Of a stretch of 13,043 nt of DNA, positions 6,201-13,043 are shown piece by piece. The notes under the pieces were generated by a model. It was not told the DNA's origin, ran no database searches, and worked only from the letters and a program-made list of their open reading frames with translations. The DNA lies in the NCBI GenBank assembly GCA_025924495.1, contig JAICIG010000218.1, positions 1-13,043 on the forward strand. The letters are read 5' to 3'. The DNA is from Pirellulales bacterium (GTDB taxonomy: Bacteria; Planctomycetota; Planctomycetia; Pirellulales; JAICIG01). A program made the translations under genes and the position numbers. Numbering within the stretch: the stretch's first letter is position 1; each line of letters starts with the position of its first letter.

Positions 6201-6611
6201 GTGCAAATCCACATCTCTACTTCCGACGGCGTGCCGATCTATTTGCAGATCGTCAACCAGGTGAAATATCTGGTCGCCGCGGGCCGTTTGCAGCCGGGCG
6301 AAGAGTTGCCGCCGATTCGCACGTTGGCGGAGCAGTTGATCATCAATCCCAACACGGTCGCCCGTGCGTATCGCGAGTTGGAAACGGCCGGCATCGTGAC
6401 GAAACGCCGCACGGCGGGCACCTACGTCTCCGAACATGGCTCGCCGCTGGCCCGACAAGAGCGGTTGAAAATTGTGACCGAACGCGTCGATGCGCTGCTT
6501 GCCGAAGCGAGGCAGCTCGATGTTTCGATAGAGCAAATCGTGAAGTTGATTCACGAGCGGGACCGGACGCTGCAAACTTCGATCGCCGCTGCGCGCGGCA
6601 AGGAGCGATGA
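6201..6611 (+). CDS. GntR-family repressor, YtrA subfamily
   Basis: A 136-aa transcription regulator. The start is GTG 6201; no canonical ribosome site is visible, but homologues begin with the same short strand before VPIYLQIVNQVKYLV. The winged helix-turn-helix spans ~residues 8-75, with the family pattern GRLQPGEELPPIRTLAEQLIINPNTVARAYRELETAGIVTKRRTAGTYV. The C-terminal part is only about 60 residues (two predicted helices), which is the mark of the YtrA subfamily, which lacks a large ligand-binding domain. It is followed after 4 bp by an ABC ATPase gene and then a permease, the standard YtrA operon order. It most likely represses this operon through the palindrome at 6145-6166. The inducer cannot be told from sequence; homologues respond to cell-wall antibiotics in Firmicutes. 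Confidence 0.93.
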   Translation: MQIHISTSDGVPIYLQIVNQVKYLVAAGRLQPGEELPPIRTLAEQLIINPNTVARAYRELETAGIVTKRRTAGTYVSEHGSPLARQERLKIVTERVDALLAEARQLDVSIEQIVKLIHERDRTLQTSIAAARGKER

Positions 6612-6615
6612 GCTG

Positions 6616-7545
6616 ATGATCGCCCACGTCTTCGACGAATCCGAATTTGTGATCGATCTGGCGGGAGTGACGCGCCGCTTTGGCGCCAAGGCGGCGCTCG
6701 ACAACGTAAGTCTCTCGGTGCCGCGCGGCGTCGTCTTCGGCCTGGTGGGGGCCAACGGCGCGGGCAAGACGACCTTGATTCGGCATGTGCTCGGCCTGCT
6801 CAAGGCGCAGCAGGGATCGGTGCGCGTCTTCGGCCGCGATCCCGTCGCCGATCCGGTCGGCGTCTTGTCGCGCGTCGGGTATTTGTCGGAAGAGAATGAC
6901 TTGCCCGGTTGGATGCGGGTGGGCGAACTATTGCGCTATACGCAAGCTTTTTACCCGAGCTGGGATGAAGATTACGCCGAAGAACTGCGCAAAACCTTCG
7001 CGCTGAATGCCGACGCGCGCGTCAAAAATCTGTCGAAAGGCCAACGCGCCCGAGCCGGCCTGCTAATCGCCTTGGCCTATCGGCCCGAATTGTTGGTGCT
7101 CGATGAACCTTCGTCGGGGCTCGATCCGATCGTGCGACGCGATATTCTCGGCGCCATTATTCGCACGATCGCCGACGAAGGACGCACGGTGCTGTTTTCA
7201 TCGCACCTGCTCGATGAGGTCGAGCGCGTCTCCGACCACGTCGCCATGCTGCACAAAGGCCGGCTCGCGTTCTGCGGCGCTATGGAAGAGATCAAAGAGT
7301 CGCATCACCGGCTGACGCTGCGATTCGAGGAGGCGCGTCATGCCCCGCCCCCGCTTCAGGGCGCTCTCGTGTGGGAAGGAGGCGGCTATGAGTGGACGAC
7401 CGTGGTCAGCGGACGATTGCCCGAACTGCAACTTGCGGCGGCGAACTCGGGCGCGCGGATCATCGACGAGCGAGTCGCTTCGCTCGATGAGATCTTTGTC
7501 GCACAATTCGGCGTCCGCCATGAAGCAGCCGAGGAGGAGAATTAA
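6616..7545 (+). CDS. ABC transporter ATP-binding protein (YtrB-like)
   Basis: A 309-aa ATPase that powers the membrane partner encoded next. Walker A is GANGAGKTT (residues 45-53), the signature is LSKGQ (139-143), Walker B is LLVLDE (159-164) and the H-loop His is H197 in SSHLLDE. The Q-loop position holds Glu (GYLSEENDLP, E92), as in many ATPases that sit beside YtrA-type regulators. The C-terminal ~80 residues form an accessory domain (RLTLRFEEA... to SLDEIFVAQFG) typical of export-type ATPases of this group. ATG 6616 is preceded by AAGGAG inside the end of the GntR gene, 4 bp after that gene's stop, so translation is probably coupled. All catalytic motifs look intact. The substrate is unknown; export or a membrane-remodelling role is inferred from the family. 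Confidence 0.95.
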   Translation: MIAHVFDESEFVIDLAGVTRRFGAKAALDNVSLSVPRGVVFGLVGANGAGKTTLIRHVLGLLKAQQGSVRVFGRDPVADPVGVLSRVGYLSEENDLPGWMRVGELLRYTQAFYPSWDEDYAEELRKTFALNADARVKNLSKGQRARAGLLIALAYRPELLVLDEPSSGLDPIVRRDILGAIIRTIADEGRTVLFSSHLLDEVERVSDHVAMLHKGRLAFCGAMEEIKESHHRLTLRFEEARHAPPPLQGALVWEGGGYEWTTVVSGRLPELQLAAANSGARIIDERVASLDEIFVAQFGVRHEAAEEEN

Positions 7546-7548
7546 GCG

Positions 7549-9171
7549 ATGTACTCTCCTGCTTGGGGCCTGTGCTGGCAACTTTGGCGGCGCCACCGCT
7601 GGGGCTTTATGGCCGATGCCGCCTGGTTAGGCATGGCCTCGCTGGTCGCCTTTTTATTGCCAGATCGCTGGCGACTGCCCGACTTGGGCCAGTTATTAGC
7701 GCTCAGTTGCGGCGGGGTTTTCATTCACCAAATGGCCGCTTTCAGTTATGGATTCGAGATTAATCTGACCGCCAGTCAGTCGGGTTTTCCGGCGCGAATG
7801 TTCAGCTTGCCGGTTGCCACGCGCAGTCTTGTGGCATGGCCGATGATGCTCGGCGGATTGTCAATCGCCACAGTCTGGCTGGTCATCAGCCTGTTGATCT
7901 TGCGCCCCTGCGGGCAGACGGCGCCCCTTGTCTGGCCGGCAGCGCTGGGCGCCGCGGCGATGATGGCGGTCCAGGCGGTGGCGTGGACGCCGTTTGCATT
8001 CAATTGGGCAAGAGTCATCGTCATGCTGTCCGTGGCGGGCTTGTTGGCGTTGCCGTTGTGTGCAAAGCTCTTCGATTTCTCCGGCTCTTTGATCCTGGCA
8101 GTATTGTTAGTGTACCTGCCGTGCATTTATCTCGCGGGAGTCGCGGTCGTCGCTCGAGCGCGGCGCGGCGACGCTTATGAATGGCGGTTTTGCGAGTCGC
8201 TGGTGCGCGGTGCGGCGCGATTGATTCCCTACCGACGGCGACGGTTCGCCTCCGCGGCGCAGGCGCAATTGTGGTTCGAGTGCCGCAGGCACGTTGCACT
8301 CTTGCCATTTTTCATGCTGCTGATGATGATTCCGCTCGCCATGCTGTTGTTCTTGGATAGCGGCCGCGATGTCTGGGCCAAGGGGCCGCGCCTGCTGGCG
8401 GTCGTCATGGCGACGCCATGGCTGCTGGCCGGCATTGTTGCCCCTGCGGTCGGCAAGCACGACTTTGCCGCTAAATCGTTCGCCATGCCCGCGTTTCTGG
8501 CGACGCGGCCGATGATGGATTCCGAGTTCGTGGGGGCCAAGTTGAGAATGGCGGCTGTCAGCACGCTGCTGACCTGGCTCGTCACGCTGCTGCTTCCCGC
8601 GCTTTGGCTGGCATGGCCGAGCAACTACGCGATGCTCAAAGGCGCCATCGCGGCTGGCACGGCTGACATGCCGATGTGGAAGTTCGGCATCGCGCTGTTG
8701 CTCGTCATCGCGCTGCCACCTGCCTACACCTGGCGGCAAATCGCCACAGGACTCTATGTCGGCCTGACGGGCCGCGCCTGGGTAGCGAATGCGATGGGCG
8801 TTGCTTTCAGCGGCTTCCTGGCAATTGTAGCCATACCGCTCGGTCTCGCCTTGGCATGGCTGCCCGACTACCGGCCGCTGGCCTGGAGCATGGCGCCCTG
8901 GATCGTCGCGGCGGCCGTTGCGGCGAAAGTGATCGCCGCAGTCTTTATCGTAAAGGCGCTGCTGAGCAGCCGACTAGCGAGCGTCTCAGCATTGCGAAAG
9001 TGGCTGTCGATCTGGGCGGCGGTCACCGCATTGCTGGCGATGGCGATGTTTGTGCTCCTCCCGGCCGGGACCATTTCCGTTTGGGCATCGCTCGCCGCCG
9101 CCATGCTGGTCGTGCCGTTCAATCGGCTTGCCGTGGCGCCTTTGGCGTTGAATTGGGATCGACACCGATAA
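7549..9171 (+). CDS. ABC transporter permease-like membrane protein
   Basis: A 540-aa polytopic membrane protein with about 12-13 hydrophobic segments, for example residues ~97-118, 131-150, 154-172, 180-202, 249-269, 283-300, 333-355, 377-393, 413-437, 447-470, 485-504 and 507-527. It starts 3 bp after the ATPase stop and has a GAGGAG site 10-15 nt upstream. The length is near double that of a typical ABC-2 permease and there may be two similar halves, each with a cytoplasmic loop (around 205-245 and 303-330); the loops include LWFECRRH and FAMPAFLATRPM. A twofold arrangement would fit one polypeptide acting as the whole membrane part with a homodimeric ATPase. Substrate cannot be deduced. 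Assignment rests mainly on operon position and hydrophobicity. Confidence 0.88.
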   Translation: MYSPAWGLCWQLWRRHRWGFMADAAWLGMASLVAFLLPDRWRLPDLGQLLALSCGGVFIHQMAAFSYGFEINLTASQSGFPARMFSLPVATRSLVAWPMMLGGLSIATVWLVISLLILRPCGQTAPLVWPAALGAAAMMAVQAVAWTPFAFNWARVIVMLSVAGLLALPLCAKLFDFSGSLILAVLLVYLPCIYLAGVAVVARARRGDAYEWRFCESLVRGAARLIPYRRRRFASAAQAQLWFECRRHVALLPFFMLLMMIPLAMLLFLDSGRDVWAKGPRLLAVVMATPWLLAGIVAPAVGKHDFAAKSFAMPAFLATRPMMDSEFVGAKLRMAAVSTLLTWLVTLLLPALWLAWPSNYAMLKGAIAAGTADMPMWKFGIALLLVIALPPAYTWRQIATGLYVGLTGRAWVANAMGVAFSGFLAIVAIPLGLALAWLPDYRPLAWSMAPWIVAAAVAAKVIAAVFIVKALLSSRLASVSALRKWLSIWAAVTALLAMAMFVLLPAGTISVWASLAAAMLVVPFNRLAVAPLALNWDRHR

Positions 9172-9206
9172 GCGCATCGCTTTGACAATCACGATACTCC
9201 GCGCCA

Positions 9207-9476
9207 ATGCAGACTTTCTTGCGCATCTTTGTTGCGGGCCTGTTCATCGCGGCTGCGATCGTACTGGCACTTTTGAGACGCCTGGAGAGCGCCGCAGACT
9301 TAGAAGAAAGTCGGGACCGACGTGGCAATTACGCATGGCGCGGCCTATTGAAGTACGGCTCGATCAAATTGCAGATTGTAATGGAAGTCTCGCAAATGGA
9401 TCGCCGCAGCTTTCGAGTGGCGCTTGTCCGACGGCGGCGAGACGCTGTTTCTCCCGCCGGAATCGACGAACCATAG
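9207..9476 (+). CDS. Doubtful small membrane ORF, possibly frameshifted
   Basis: An 89-aa ORF downstream of the permease, 35 bp after its stop. The first 25 residues (MQTFLRIFVAGLFIAAAIVLALLRR) make a convincing membrane anchor, followed by LESAADLEESRDRRGNYAWRGLLKYGSIKLQIVMEV. From about position 9382, however, the +1 frame (WKSRKWIAAAFEWRLSDGGETLFLPPES) looks more protein-like, with GC-rich third positions, than the Arg-rich tail RRRRDAVSPAGIDEP of this frame. The gene may therefore be a decayed or frameshifted remnant, or the whole stretch may be non-coding. No ribosome site is seen. Apart from this ORF I see nothing in 9172-9543. Confidence 0.35.
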   Translation: MQTFLRIFVAGLFIAAAIVLALLRRLESAADLEESRDRRGNYAWRGLLKYGSIKLQIVMEVSQMDRRSFRVALVRRRRDAVSPAGIDEP

Positions 9477-9543
9477 TGGCAAACGGACCAGACTTGCTGG
9501 CCCTTCGGCCCTTGCCGCTTCTCTGCGCGGAAAGGACCAGCCT

Positions 9544-10431
9544 TTATGGCATCGAGTCCAATGCCTCGGCAGCGACTATGGGGCTTGCAGGCTGTGTCTG
9601 GACGTGAATAGTGGACGAAGTTGCGGTTTTTGCTGCTGCCGGCTGGTCCTTGATGTCGAGAGCAGCATACGCTTGCTCCATGACGCCTTCGTCTGACGTG
9701 ACGGTCACGCGCTTTTGGATCGTGCCCGATTGCTGGCGAGTTTTGCAATTGAACCGAAACTGGCTTTTCTGCCCTGGATCCAAGTTATCAAGGCGCCATA
9801 ACAGGTCATCCCCCGACAAGCTATAACCCGGCGTCGCCTGCATGTATTCGATCATAGGGTCATAGTAATCGACAACTTTTACGTTTTTGGCGGGAAGCTT
9901 GCCGACGTTCGCAACCTCAATCAGGAATGTTAGGGGAAACGCGGAATTTGGATTCTCTTGGACAGAAATCTTCGCCTTCAGTTTCGGTAGGTCCGGGGGA
10001 GATTTGGAATTCGGCTGATGTAAGCTCGAATCAGCAGGCGGTAGGAGCGATTCGCCTGACGATCCTTCGCGAACTTCAGGCAGAACTCTACGCTCTGCCG
10101 CGGGTCCAAGCAGCCGAATGAATTGGCCGATGCGGGACTGATCGTCGGGCGAAGCGGTGACGATTACGGTTTCGCCTTCGACCTTGATTTCGATTTCGCT
10201 TTTGGCATGCTGTTTGAGGAATACCGCCAAGGCTTCCGCGGTCGCTTGCGGCAGTTTGTATTTAGCGCGCGTTAGCGTTTCGACTGATTCGCTGCGGTCG
10301 GGCGTCTCCTTGGCCGTTCGCGCAACCGCATAGCTGCGACTGAATAGCGTCTGGCGATCTTGCGGAGGACGGCCAACGCCGACGTTCACCACGTCGGCGT
10401 AGACGTTGTACACGCGGTGTTGATCGGCCAA
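9544..10431 (-). CDS. DUF11-like domain protein, in frame after the M56 gene
   Basis: This frame gives 295 codons and has no ATG until far inside (residue ~193). The only possible starts near its beginning are TTG at 10431, directly after the TAA of the M56 gene, and GTG a few codons later. It has no signal peptide although its domains are of exported type. Residues ~53-107 (YKLPQATAEALAVFLKQHAKSEIEIKVEGETVIVTASPDDQ) look like the small alpha/beta domain of secretin N-domains. Residues ~151-261 (AKISVQENPNSAFPLTFLIEVANVGKLPAKNVKVVDYYDP...) match the DUF11 'conserved repeat' beta-sandwich. The simplest reading is that it is the C-terminal half of a longer M56 protein cut by a stop codon; a separate coupled gene starting at TTG or readthrough are alternatives. 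The domain calls are tentative. Confidence 0.7.
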   Translation of the reverse strand: MADQHRVYNVYADVVNVGVGRPPQDRQTLFSRSYAVARTAKETPDRSESVETLTRAKYKLPQATAEALAVFLKQHAKSEIEIKVEGETVIVTASPDDQSRIGQFIRLLGPAAERRVLPEVREGSSGESLLPPADSSLHQPNSKSPPDLPKLKAKISVQENPNSAFPLTFLIEVANVGKLPAKNVKVVDYYDPMIEYMQATPGYSLSGDDLLWRLDNLDPGQKSQFRFNCKTRQQSGTIQKRVTVTSDEGVMEQAYAALDIKDQPAAAKTATSSTIHVQTQPASPIVAAEALDSMP

Positions 10432-12285
10432 TTATCGGGGCGGCGCCCCGCCGGGATGAACTGCAACGAGTTCTAGTTCCTTGGGCGATTGTTCGGCGAT
10501 TCTGATTGTTTCCGGCGTGTCGATTTGCACGCGAGCTAGCTTGAAGTCGTCGACCAATCGCAGCTTAACGCGCTGGCCGACAAATAACCCGAGCTGGATA
10601 TACTGTGATCCCGGCGTGTCTTTGACGTCAATTGTCATCAGTGATGCGCGGGTCTTCGGGAGAATGGCGAGGAATTGGGTCCCTTGGTCGACATCGCCGC
10701 GTTTCTCGCCGCCGAGAGCCTTCACCTGGGCCGACAATTCGGCCAGCCGGGCTTCGAGTTCTTGGATTTGAACCAAGAAGCGATTGCGTTCTCCCGTAGC
10801 GCGCATCCGCTCTCCGATGGCGCGCCGGAGGTAGTATTCCGGTGTGGCGTTCGCTTCAGTGGCCGCCGTCTTTGGTTTCGACCCGTCGATCGGCGTCTTT
10901 CCTTGAGGTTGGGGATTGGTCTCCTGCGCTTGCGCTGTGAAGGGATCTAAGAGGTTTTCGCTGCTTGGCGCTTCTGCGTCCTGTGCATCGAGTGTCTCGG
11001 GGCGGTCTTCCGCCTGCGTATCGGCCACGGAATTCGGATCGACTGTCTTCGGCTTTTCGCCTGTTGCAGCACCTGGCGACGGGGCGACCTCGGACGGTTC
11101 CACCGCCGGGGCTTGGCCTTGGCTCCAGCCAGGCAGTACGGCCAATCCAACAAGTCCGATCATCGCCAGCCCGAGAAGCGGCGCTCGACAAGGGACGCGT
11201 TCACGCAGAATCATGGTCAATCTCCTTTCGAAGGTTCGACGGGCAATGGCGCCCATGCCGACGGCCGGCGCGGGAGGCGCCGCCCAGGAAATCAGTTCAG
11301 AAACCTCAATCAACGCTTGGGCATACGCCCGGCGTCCCCCTGGCTCGATCGCGATCACCCAGGCATCGCAAGCTAGTTCGGCGTTTTCGCGCAGTTGGTT
11401 GCGGACGTGCCAGAACAACGGATTCCACCACCACAAGCAGCTCGCCGCCAATTCGAGCCAGCCGGTCCAATGGTCGCGACGCCGCAAGTGCGCCAGTTCA
11501 TGAACGATCACGGTCCGACGCGCCTCGCCTGCCAGACTCTCCAGCAGAACCTTCGGCCAGACCAGGCGAGGGCGTCCCCAGGCGCAAATCACGGGCGAAC
11601 AAATACGCGCCGAAACGACGACACGCGGCGCGCCGACTCCCAATTGCTCGGCGATCTCTTGGACTTGTGCAATCAATCCTTGCGGCGCGATCTCTGCTTC
11701 AATAAGAATTCGGCGAAGCCGGCTTAATCTCGTCGCTTGCACGAGCACGATGATTGCCGTTCCAATCAGCCACACGGCTGTAATGCCAGCGGCAAGTTTT
11801 GCCGCCGTCGAGCCGCTCGCATAGTCGGCATTTTCAATCGGGCCAGGCGATGCGGCGTTTGCCACACTCGTTTCCGCAGCCGGCTTCAGTGGCAATAGCG
11901 GGCGATTATCCGCTTCTACGAACGCACCGCCTCCAGGCTGGATTTGCTGGGAATGTTCTTCAATCAGGATCTCAACTTCGTTCCAGTCCTGCATTGCCGG
12001 CTCGAAAGCATCCACAACTTGTGTGCTGACGGCGCTTGCATCTTGCTCATCCGTCTTGAGCTGGCGTTGCGCCGATTTCCCGGTTTCCGGCAACAGCCAC
12101 TCGGTCGATGCGATGCGGGCAGGAATTACATATAGCGCCAGCGGCGGCGAGACGAGTTTCAGTAACACGACCAGCCACAGCGCATGACGCGTGGCCGGGG
12201 ACAGGCGGACAAAACGGCATGCAAGCGTGGCGAGGACCGCCAACAGGCCGGCCAGCAGCGTGTTTTGAGCCAACCACCAGATCAT
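10432..12285 (-). CDS. M56-family (BlaR1/MecR1-like) membrane metallopeptidase
   Basis: A 617-aa membrane protease that probably transmits an envelope signal to the BlaI-type repressor encoded just upstream. Predicted membrane segments lie at ~4-22, 33-55, 165-184 and 369-387. The zinc site HELAH is at residues 262-266 and the distal motif ENAELACD follows at 301-307 with a likely third ligand Glu (E303). After the last membrane segment comes a Pro/Ala/Glu-rich linker (~390-480), a predicted coiled coil (~495-525) and a small beta-rich segment to the end. The penicillin-binding sensor domain of true BlaR1 is absent, so the stimulus is not a beta-lactam recognised in that way. ATG 12285 lies 8 bp after the BlaI stop. 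The frame stays open for 294 more codons after its TAA. The coding evidence is strong. Confidence 0.93.
   Translation of the reverse strand: MIWWLAQNTLLAGLLAVLATLACRFVRLSPATRHALWLVVLLKLVSPPLALYVIPARIASTEWLLPETGKSAQRQLKTDEQDASAVSTQVVDAFEPAMQDWNEVEILIEEHSQQIQPGGGAFVEADNRPLLPLKPAAETSVANAASPGPIENADYASGSTAAKLAAGITAVWLIGTAIIVLVQATRLSRLRRILIEAEIAPQGLIAQVQEIAEQLGVGAPRVVVSARICSPVICAWGRPRLVWPKVLLESLAGEARRTVIVHELAHLRRRDHWTGWLELAASCLWWWNPLFWHVRNQLRENAELACDAWVIAIEPGGRRAYAQALIEVSELISWAAPPAPAVGMGAIARRTFERRLTMILRERVPCRAPLLGLAMIGLVGLAVLPGWSQGQAPAVEPSEVAPSPGAATGEKPKTVDPNSVADTQAEDRPETLDAQDAEAPSSENLLDPFTAQAQETNPQPQGKTPIDGSKPKTAATEANATPEYYLRRAIGERMRATGERNRFLVQIQELEARLAELSAQVKALGGEKRGDVDQGTQFLAILPKTRASLMTIDVKDTPGSQYIQLGLFVGQRVKLRLVDDFKLARVQIDTPETIRIAEQSPKELELVAVHPGGAPPR
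10436..10450 (-). other. GC hairpin directly before the M56 stop codon
   Basis: Six-base arms CGGGGC and GCCCCG enclose a three-base loop. The stem overlaps the last codons of the M56 frame and ends 1 nt before the TAA at 10432-10434. It may slow ribosomes at the junction with the downstream in-frame ORF. GC-rich hairpins are frequent by chance in this genome, so function is uncertain. Confidence 0.4.
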
Positions 12286-12293
12286 GAGTGCGC

Positions 12294-12716
12294 CTAAGAC
12301 TTGCGTTTGCCTTTCGGCGGCTTGCGTTCCGCCTTAGGCTCCAACTCATCGAGCAATGCTCGGAACTGTTCGATCTCTTCAGCCGTAAATCGCTGCCCTT
12401 GCACTAGAGCATGCACCAAGGGCGTCGCCGTGCCCTCGCAGAGATCTTTCGCCAGAGTGACCAGCCGTTGCGAAAGTAGCTTCTCGCGAGTCACCAGCGG
12501 GCGAAAGACGTGAGCCAATCCGCTTTTGTCGCTTGCGACATAGCCTTTGCTTTCCAGCCGAGCCAGCAGAGTTAGCACCGTCGTATAAGCCCAACGGCGG
12601 CCGCGCTGGGAGAGCAATTCGTTGATTTCACGCACCGTGCCCGAACCGCGTTCCCAGAGGGCTTTCAGCACCTCCAGTTCCGTTTCACTCAGGGGCGATC
12701 GACGCGGCGACATCAT
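12294..12716 (-). CDS. BlaI/MecI-family transcription repressor
   Basis: A 140-aa dimeric winged-helix repressor. Translation most likely starts at one of two consecutive ATG codons (12716 or 12713); a TTG at 12719 is also in frame. The DNA-binding domain (~residues 7-75) has the family pattern SPLSETELEVLKALWERGSGTVREINELL...RRWAYTTVLTLLARLESKGYVASDKSGLAHVFRPL. The C-terminal dimerisation part (~78-125) ends in a Lys/Arg-rich tail (AERKPPKGKRKS). It is the first gene of a unit with the M56 protease 8 bp downstream, which is the classic pair: cleavage or release of the repressor after the protease is activated. Two operator-like boxes lie in its promoter, so it probably represses itself. Other targets are not visible here. 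Confidence 0.95.
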   Translation of the reverse strand: MMSPRRSPLSETELEVLKALWERGSGTVREINELLSQRGRRWAYTTVLTLLARLESKGYVASDKSGLAHVFRPLVTREKLLSQRLVTLAKDLCEGTATPLVHALVQGQRFTAEEIEQFRALLDELEPKAERKPPKGKRKS

Positions 12717-12734
12717 CAATGCTCACGACACGAG

Positions 12735-12755
12735 TCTACTACAACCTGTCGGAGG
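12735..12755. promoter_or_regulatory. Operator-like box 1 before the BlaI gene
   Basis: A 21-bp element beginning TCTACTACAACC, 18 bp upstream of the BlaI start. It matches box 2 at 17 of 21 positions when aligned at a 25-bp offset. Its inverted symmetry is weaker than that of box 2. The CTACTACA core is like the TACA half-site of BlaI/MecI operators. It lies just downstream of the probable -10 box, where bound repressor would block transcription. Confidence 0.65.
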
Positions 12756-12757
12756 CT

Positions 12758-12787
12758 ATCCTACTACAATCCGTCGTAGGGCGTCAA
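12758..12787 (-). promoter_or_regulatory. Probable promoter of the BlaI-M56 unit
   Basis: On the minus strand, -35 TTGACG (12787-12782) and -10 TAGGAT (12763-12758) are separated by 18 bp. The spacer contains operator box 2 and the -10 sits at the edge of it, with box 1 just downstream, which fits repression by BlaI. The -10 box is imperfect, so the call is moderate. Confidence 0.5.
12760..12780. promoter_or_regulatory. Operator-like box 2 before the BlaI gene
   Basis: A 21-bp imperfect palindrome: CCTAC...GTAGG outer arms with inner AC...GT, interrupted by one mismatch, around an ACAATCCG-like centre. It lies in the spacer of the proposed promoter. Family BlaI sites have TACA and TGTA half-sites, which this resembles (TACTACA on one side, GTCGTAGG on the other). 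Together with box 1 it suggests two repressor dimers on neighbouring faces of the DNA, about two and a half turns apart. Confidence 0.7.
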
Positions 12788-12862
12788 GAACAGGAAGCGG
12801 CGGTAGGCGGCAAGCAGGGAAGCTCAATCTCTTCACCCCACCTGCTACCTGCCATCTACTAC
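12788..12862. repeat. Low-complexity CTACCT-rich stretch after the MFS gene
   Basis: Between the MFS stop and the BlaI promoter lies a stretch rich in short CTACCT/CTGC units on the plus strand (several overlapping copies at about 12839-12870) and in GGCGGTAGGCGG at about 12799-12810. It reaches into the last codons of the MFS gene. No gene or clear terminator hairpin is seen. It looks like slippage-prone simple sequence. Confidence 0.4.
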
Positions 12863-13043
12863 CTACCTACTTGCCCCCGGCTCGCGAACGAAGAGCAGCA
12901 AAGCCATGGACGCGAGCGCGAGCGCGGCGCCCAGCCCAAAGGCGGTCTGCGCGTTAAAACGCTCGTAGAGCTCGCCGACGATCAAGCTGGCGGGCAAGGC
13001 GCCGAGGCCGATCAACAGATTGAACCAGCCGTAAGCCAGACCG
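12863..13043 (-). CDS. MFS transporter, C-terminal end (cut by window edge)
   Basis: The last 59 codons plus stop of a membrane transporter; the rest lies beyond the right edge. The reading GLAYGWFNLLIGLGALPASLIVGELYERFN... followed by TAFGLGAALALASMALLLFVREPGASR shows the final two membrane helices of a 12-helix major facilitator, with the loop GELYERFNAQTAFG between them. The AYGxxNLxxGLGALPASLxxG pattern is typical of MFS exporters of the drug or multi-substrate type. The stop is TAG at 12863-12865. It is read in the same direction as the BlaI-M56 unit and lies upstream of it; the 143-bp gap between them holds the BlaI promoter, so they are probably separate units. Substrate unknown. Confidence 0.8.
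   Translation of the reverse strand, partial: GLAYGWFNLLIGLGALPASLIVGELYERFNAQTAFGLGAALALASMALLLFVREPGASR

Noticed and set aside
8107..8739. Minus-strand ORF of 210 codons inside the permease
   Set aside because: Gln/Arg/His-rich translation without structure, antisense to a gene with a clear operon position and ribosome site.
9182..9187. Perfect TTGACA -35 box before the doubtful ORF at 9207
   Set aside because: No acceptable -10 box lies 15-19 bp downstream, and the ORF would start inside the promoter.
9172..9187. AAGCG-CAT-CGCTT hairpin as terminator of the ABC operon
   Set aside because: A five-base stem followed by only three T; too weak to support.
9503..9516. GGCC-CTTC-GGCC hairpin as a terminator between convergent units
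   Set aside because: Only four base pairs and no T-run on either strand.

Overview
The window looks like chromosomal DNA of a GC-rich planctomycete, probably of the Pirellulales type. The evidence is a pair of paralogous families largely typical of Planctomycetota (a PSCyt1-DUF1549-DUF1553 cytochrome protein followed by a DUF1501 protein), a small protein with the RRRWFQFSIRALLL membrane anchor that recurs in this phylum, and a BlaI/M56 regulator pair. No rRNA, tRNA, CRISPR array, transposase or integrase was seen. Placement below phylum is inference.

Layout. Positions 1-3909 (minus strand) hold a two-gene surface/periplasmic unit: the PSD1-type cytochrome protein (3909-811), then a DUF1501 protein running off the left edge (634-1). 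The 176-bp gap between them carries several small hairpins. Positions 4026-6027 (plus strand) hold four small genes of unknown function, at least three of them with predicted membrane segments. Three are each preceded by a copy of a roughly 55-bp repeat with a sigma70-like promoter at its 3' end; this is the most unusual structure in the window. Positions 6126-9171 (plus strand) form a compact YtrA-like operon: GntR repressor, ABC ATPase and a large membrane permease, with a perfect palindrome lying on the -10 box of its promoter. Positions 9172-9543 are poorly conserved-looking, with one doubtful small ORF. Positions 12780-9544 (minus strand) are a BlaI-type repressor, an M56 (BlaR1/MecR1-like) membrane metallopeptidase and a DUF11-like protein, read from a promoter with two tandem operator-like boxes. 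The last two reading frames are the same frame separated by a single TAA. The right edge (13043-12863, minus) is the C-terminus of an MFS transporter.

How the parts work together. The GntR-ABC operon probably follows the YtrA scheme: a repressor controls its own promoter and the exporter-like ABC pair behind it, with an unknown inducer, perhaps cell-envelope stress. The BlaI/M56 pair probably senses an envelope signal through the M56 membrane protease, which leads to loss of BlaI repression; there is no beta-lactam sensor domain, so the signal and targets are unknown. The PSD1/DUF1501 pair is a common planctomycete co-occurring unit whose biochemical role is not established. The promoter-repeat genes at 4.0-5.4 kb may be separately transcribed members of a dispersed gene family.
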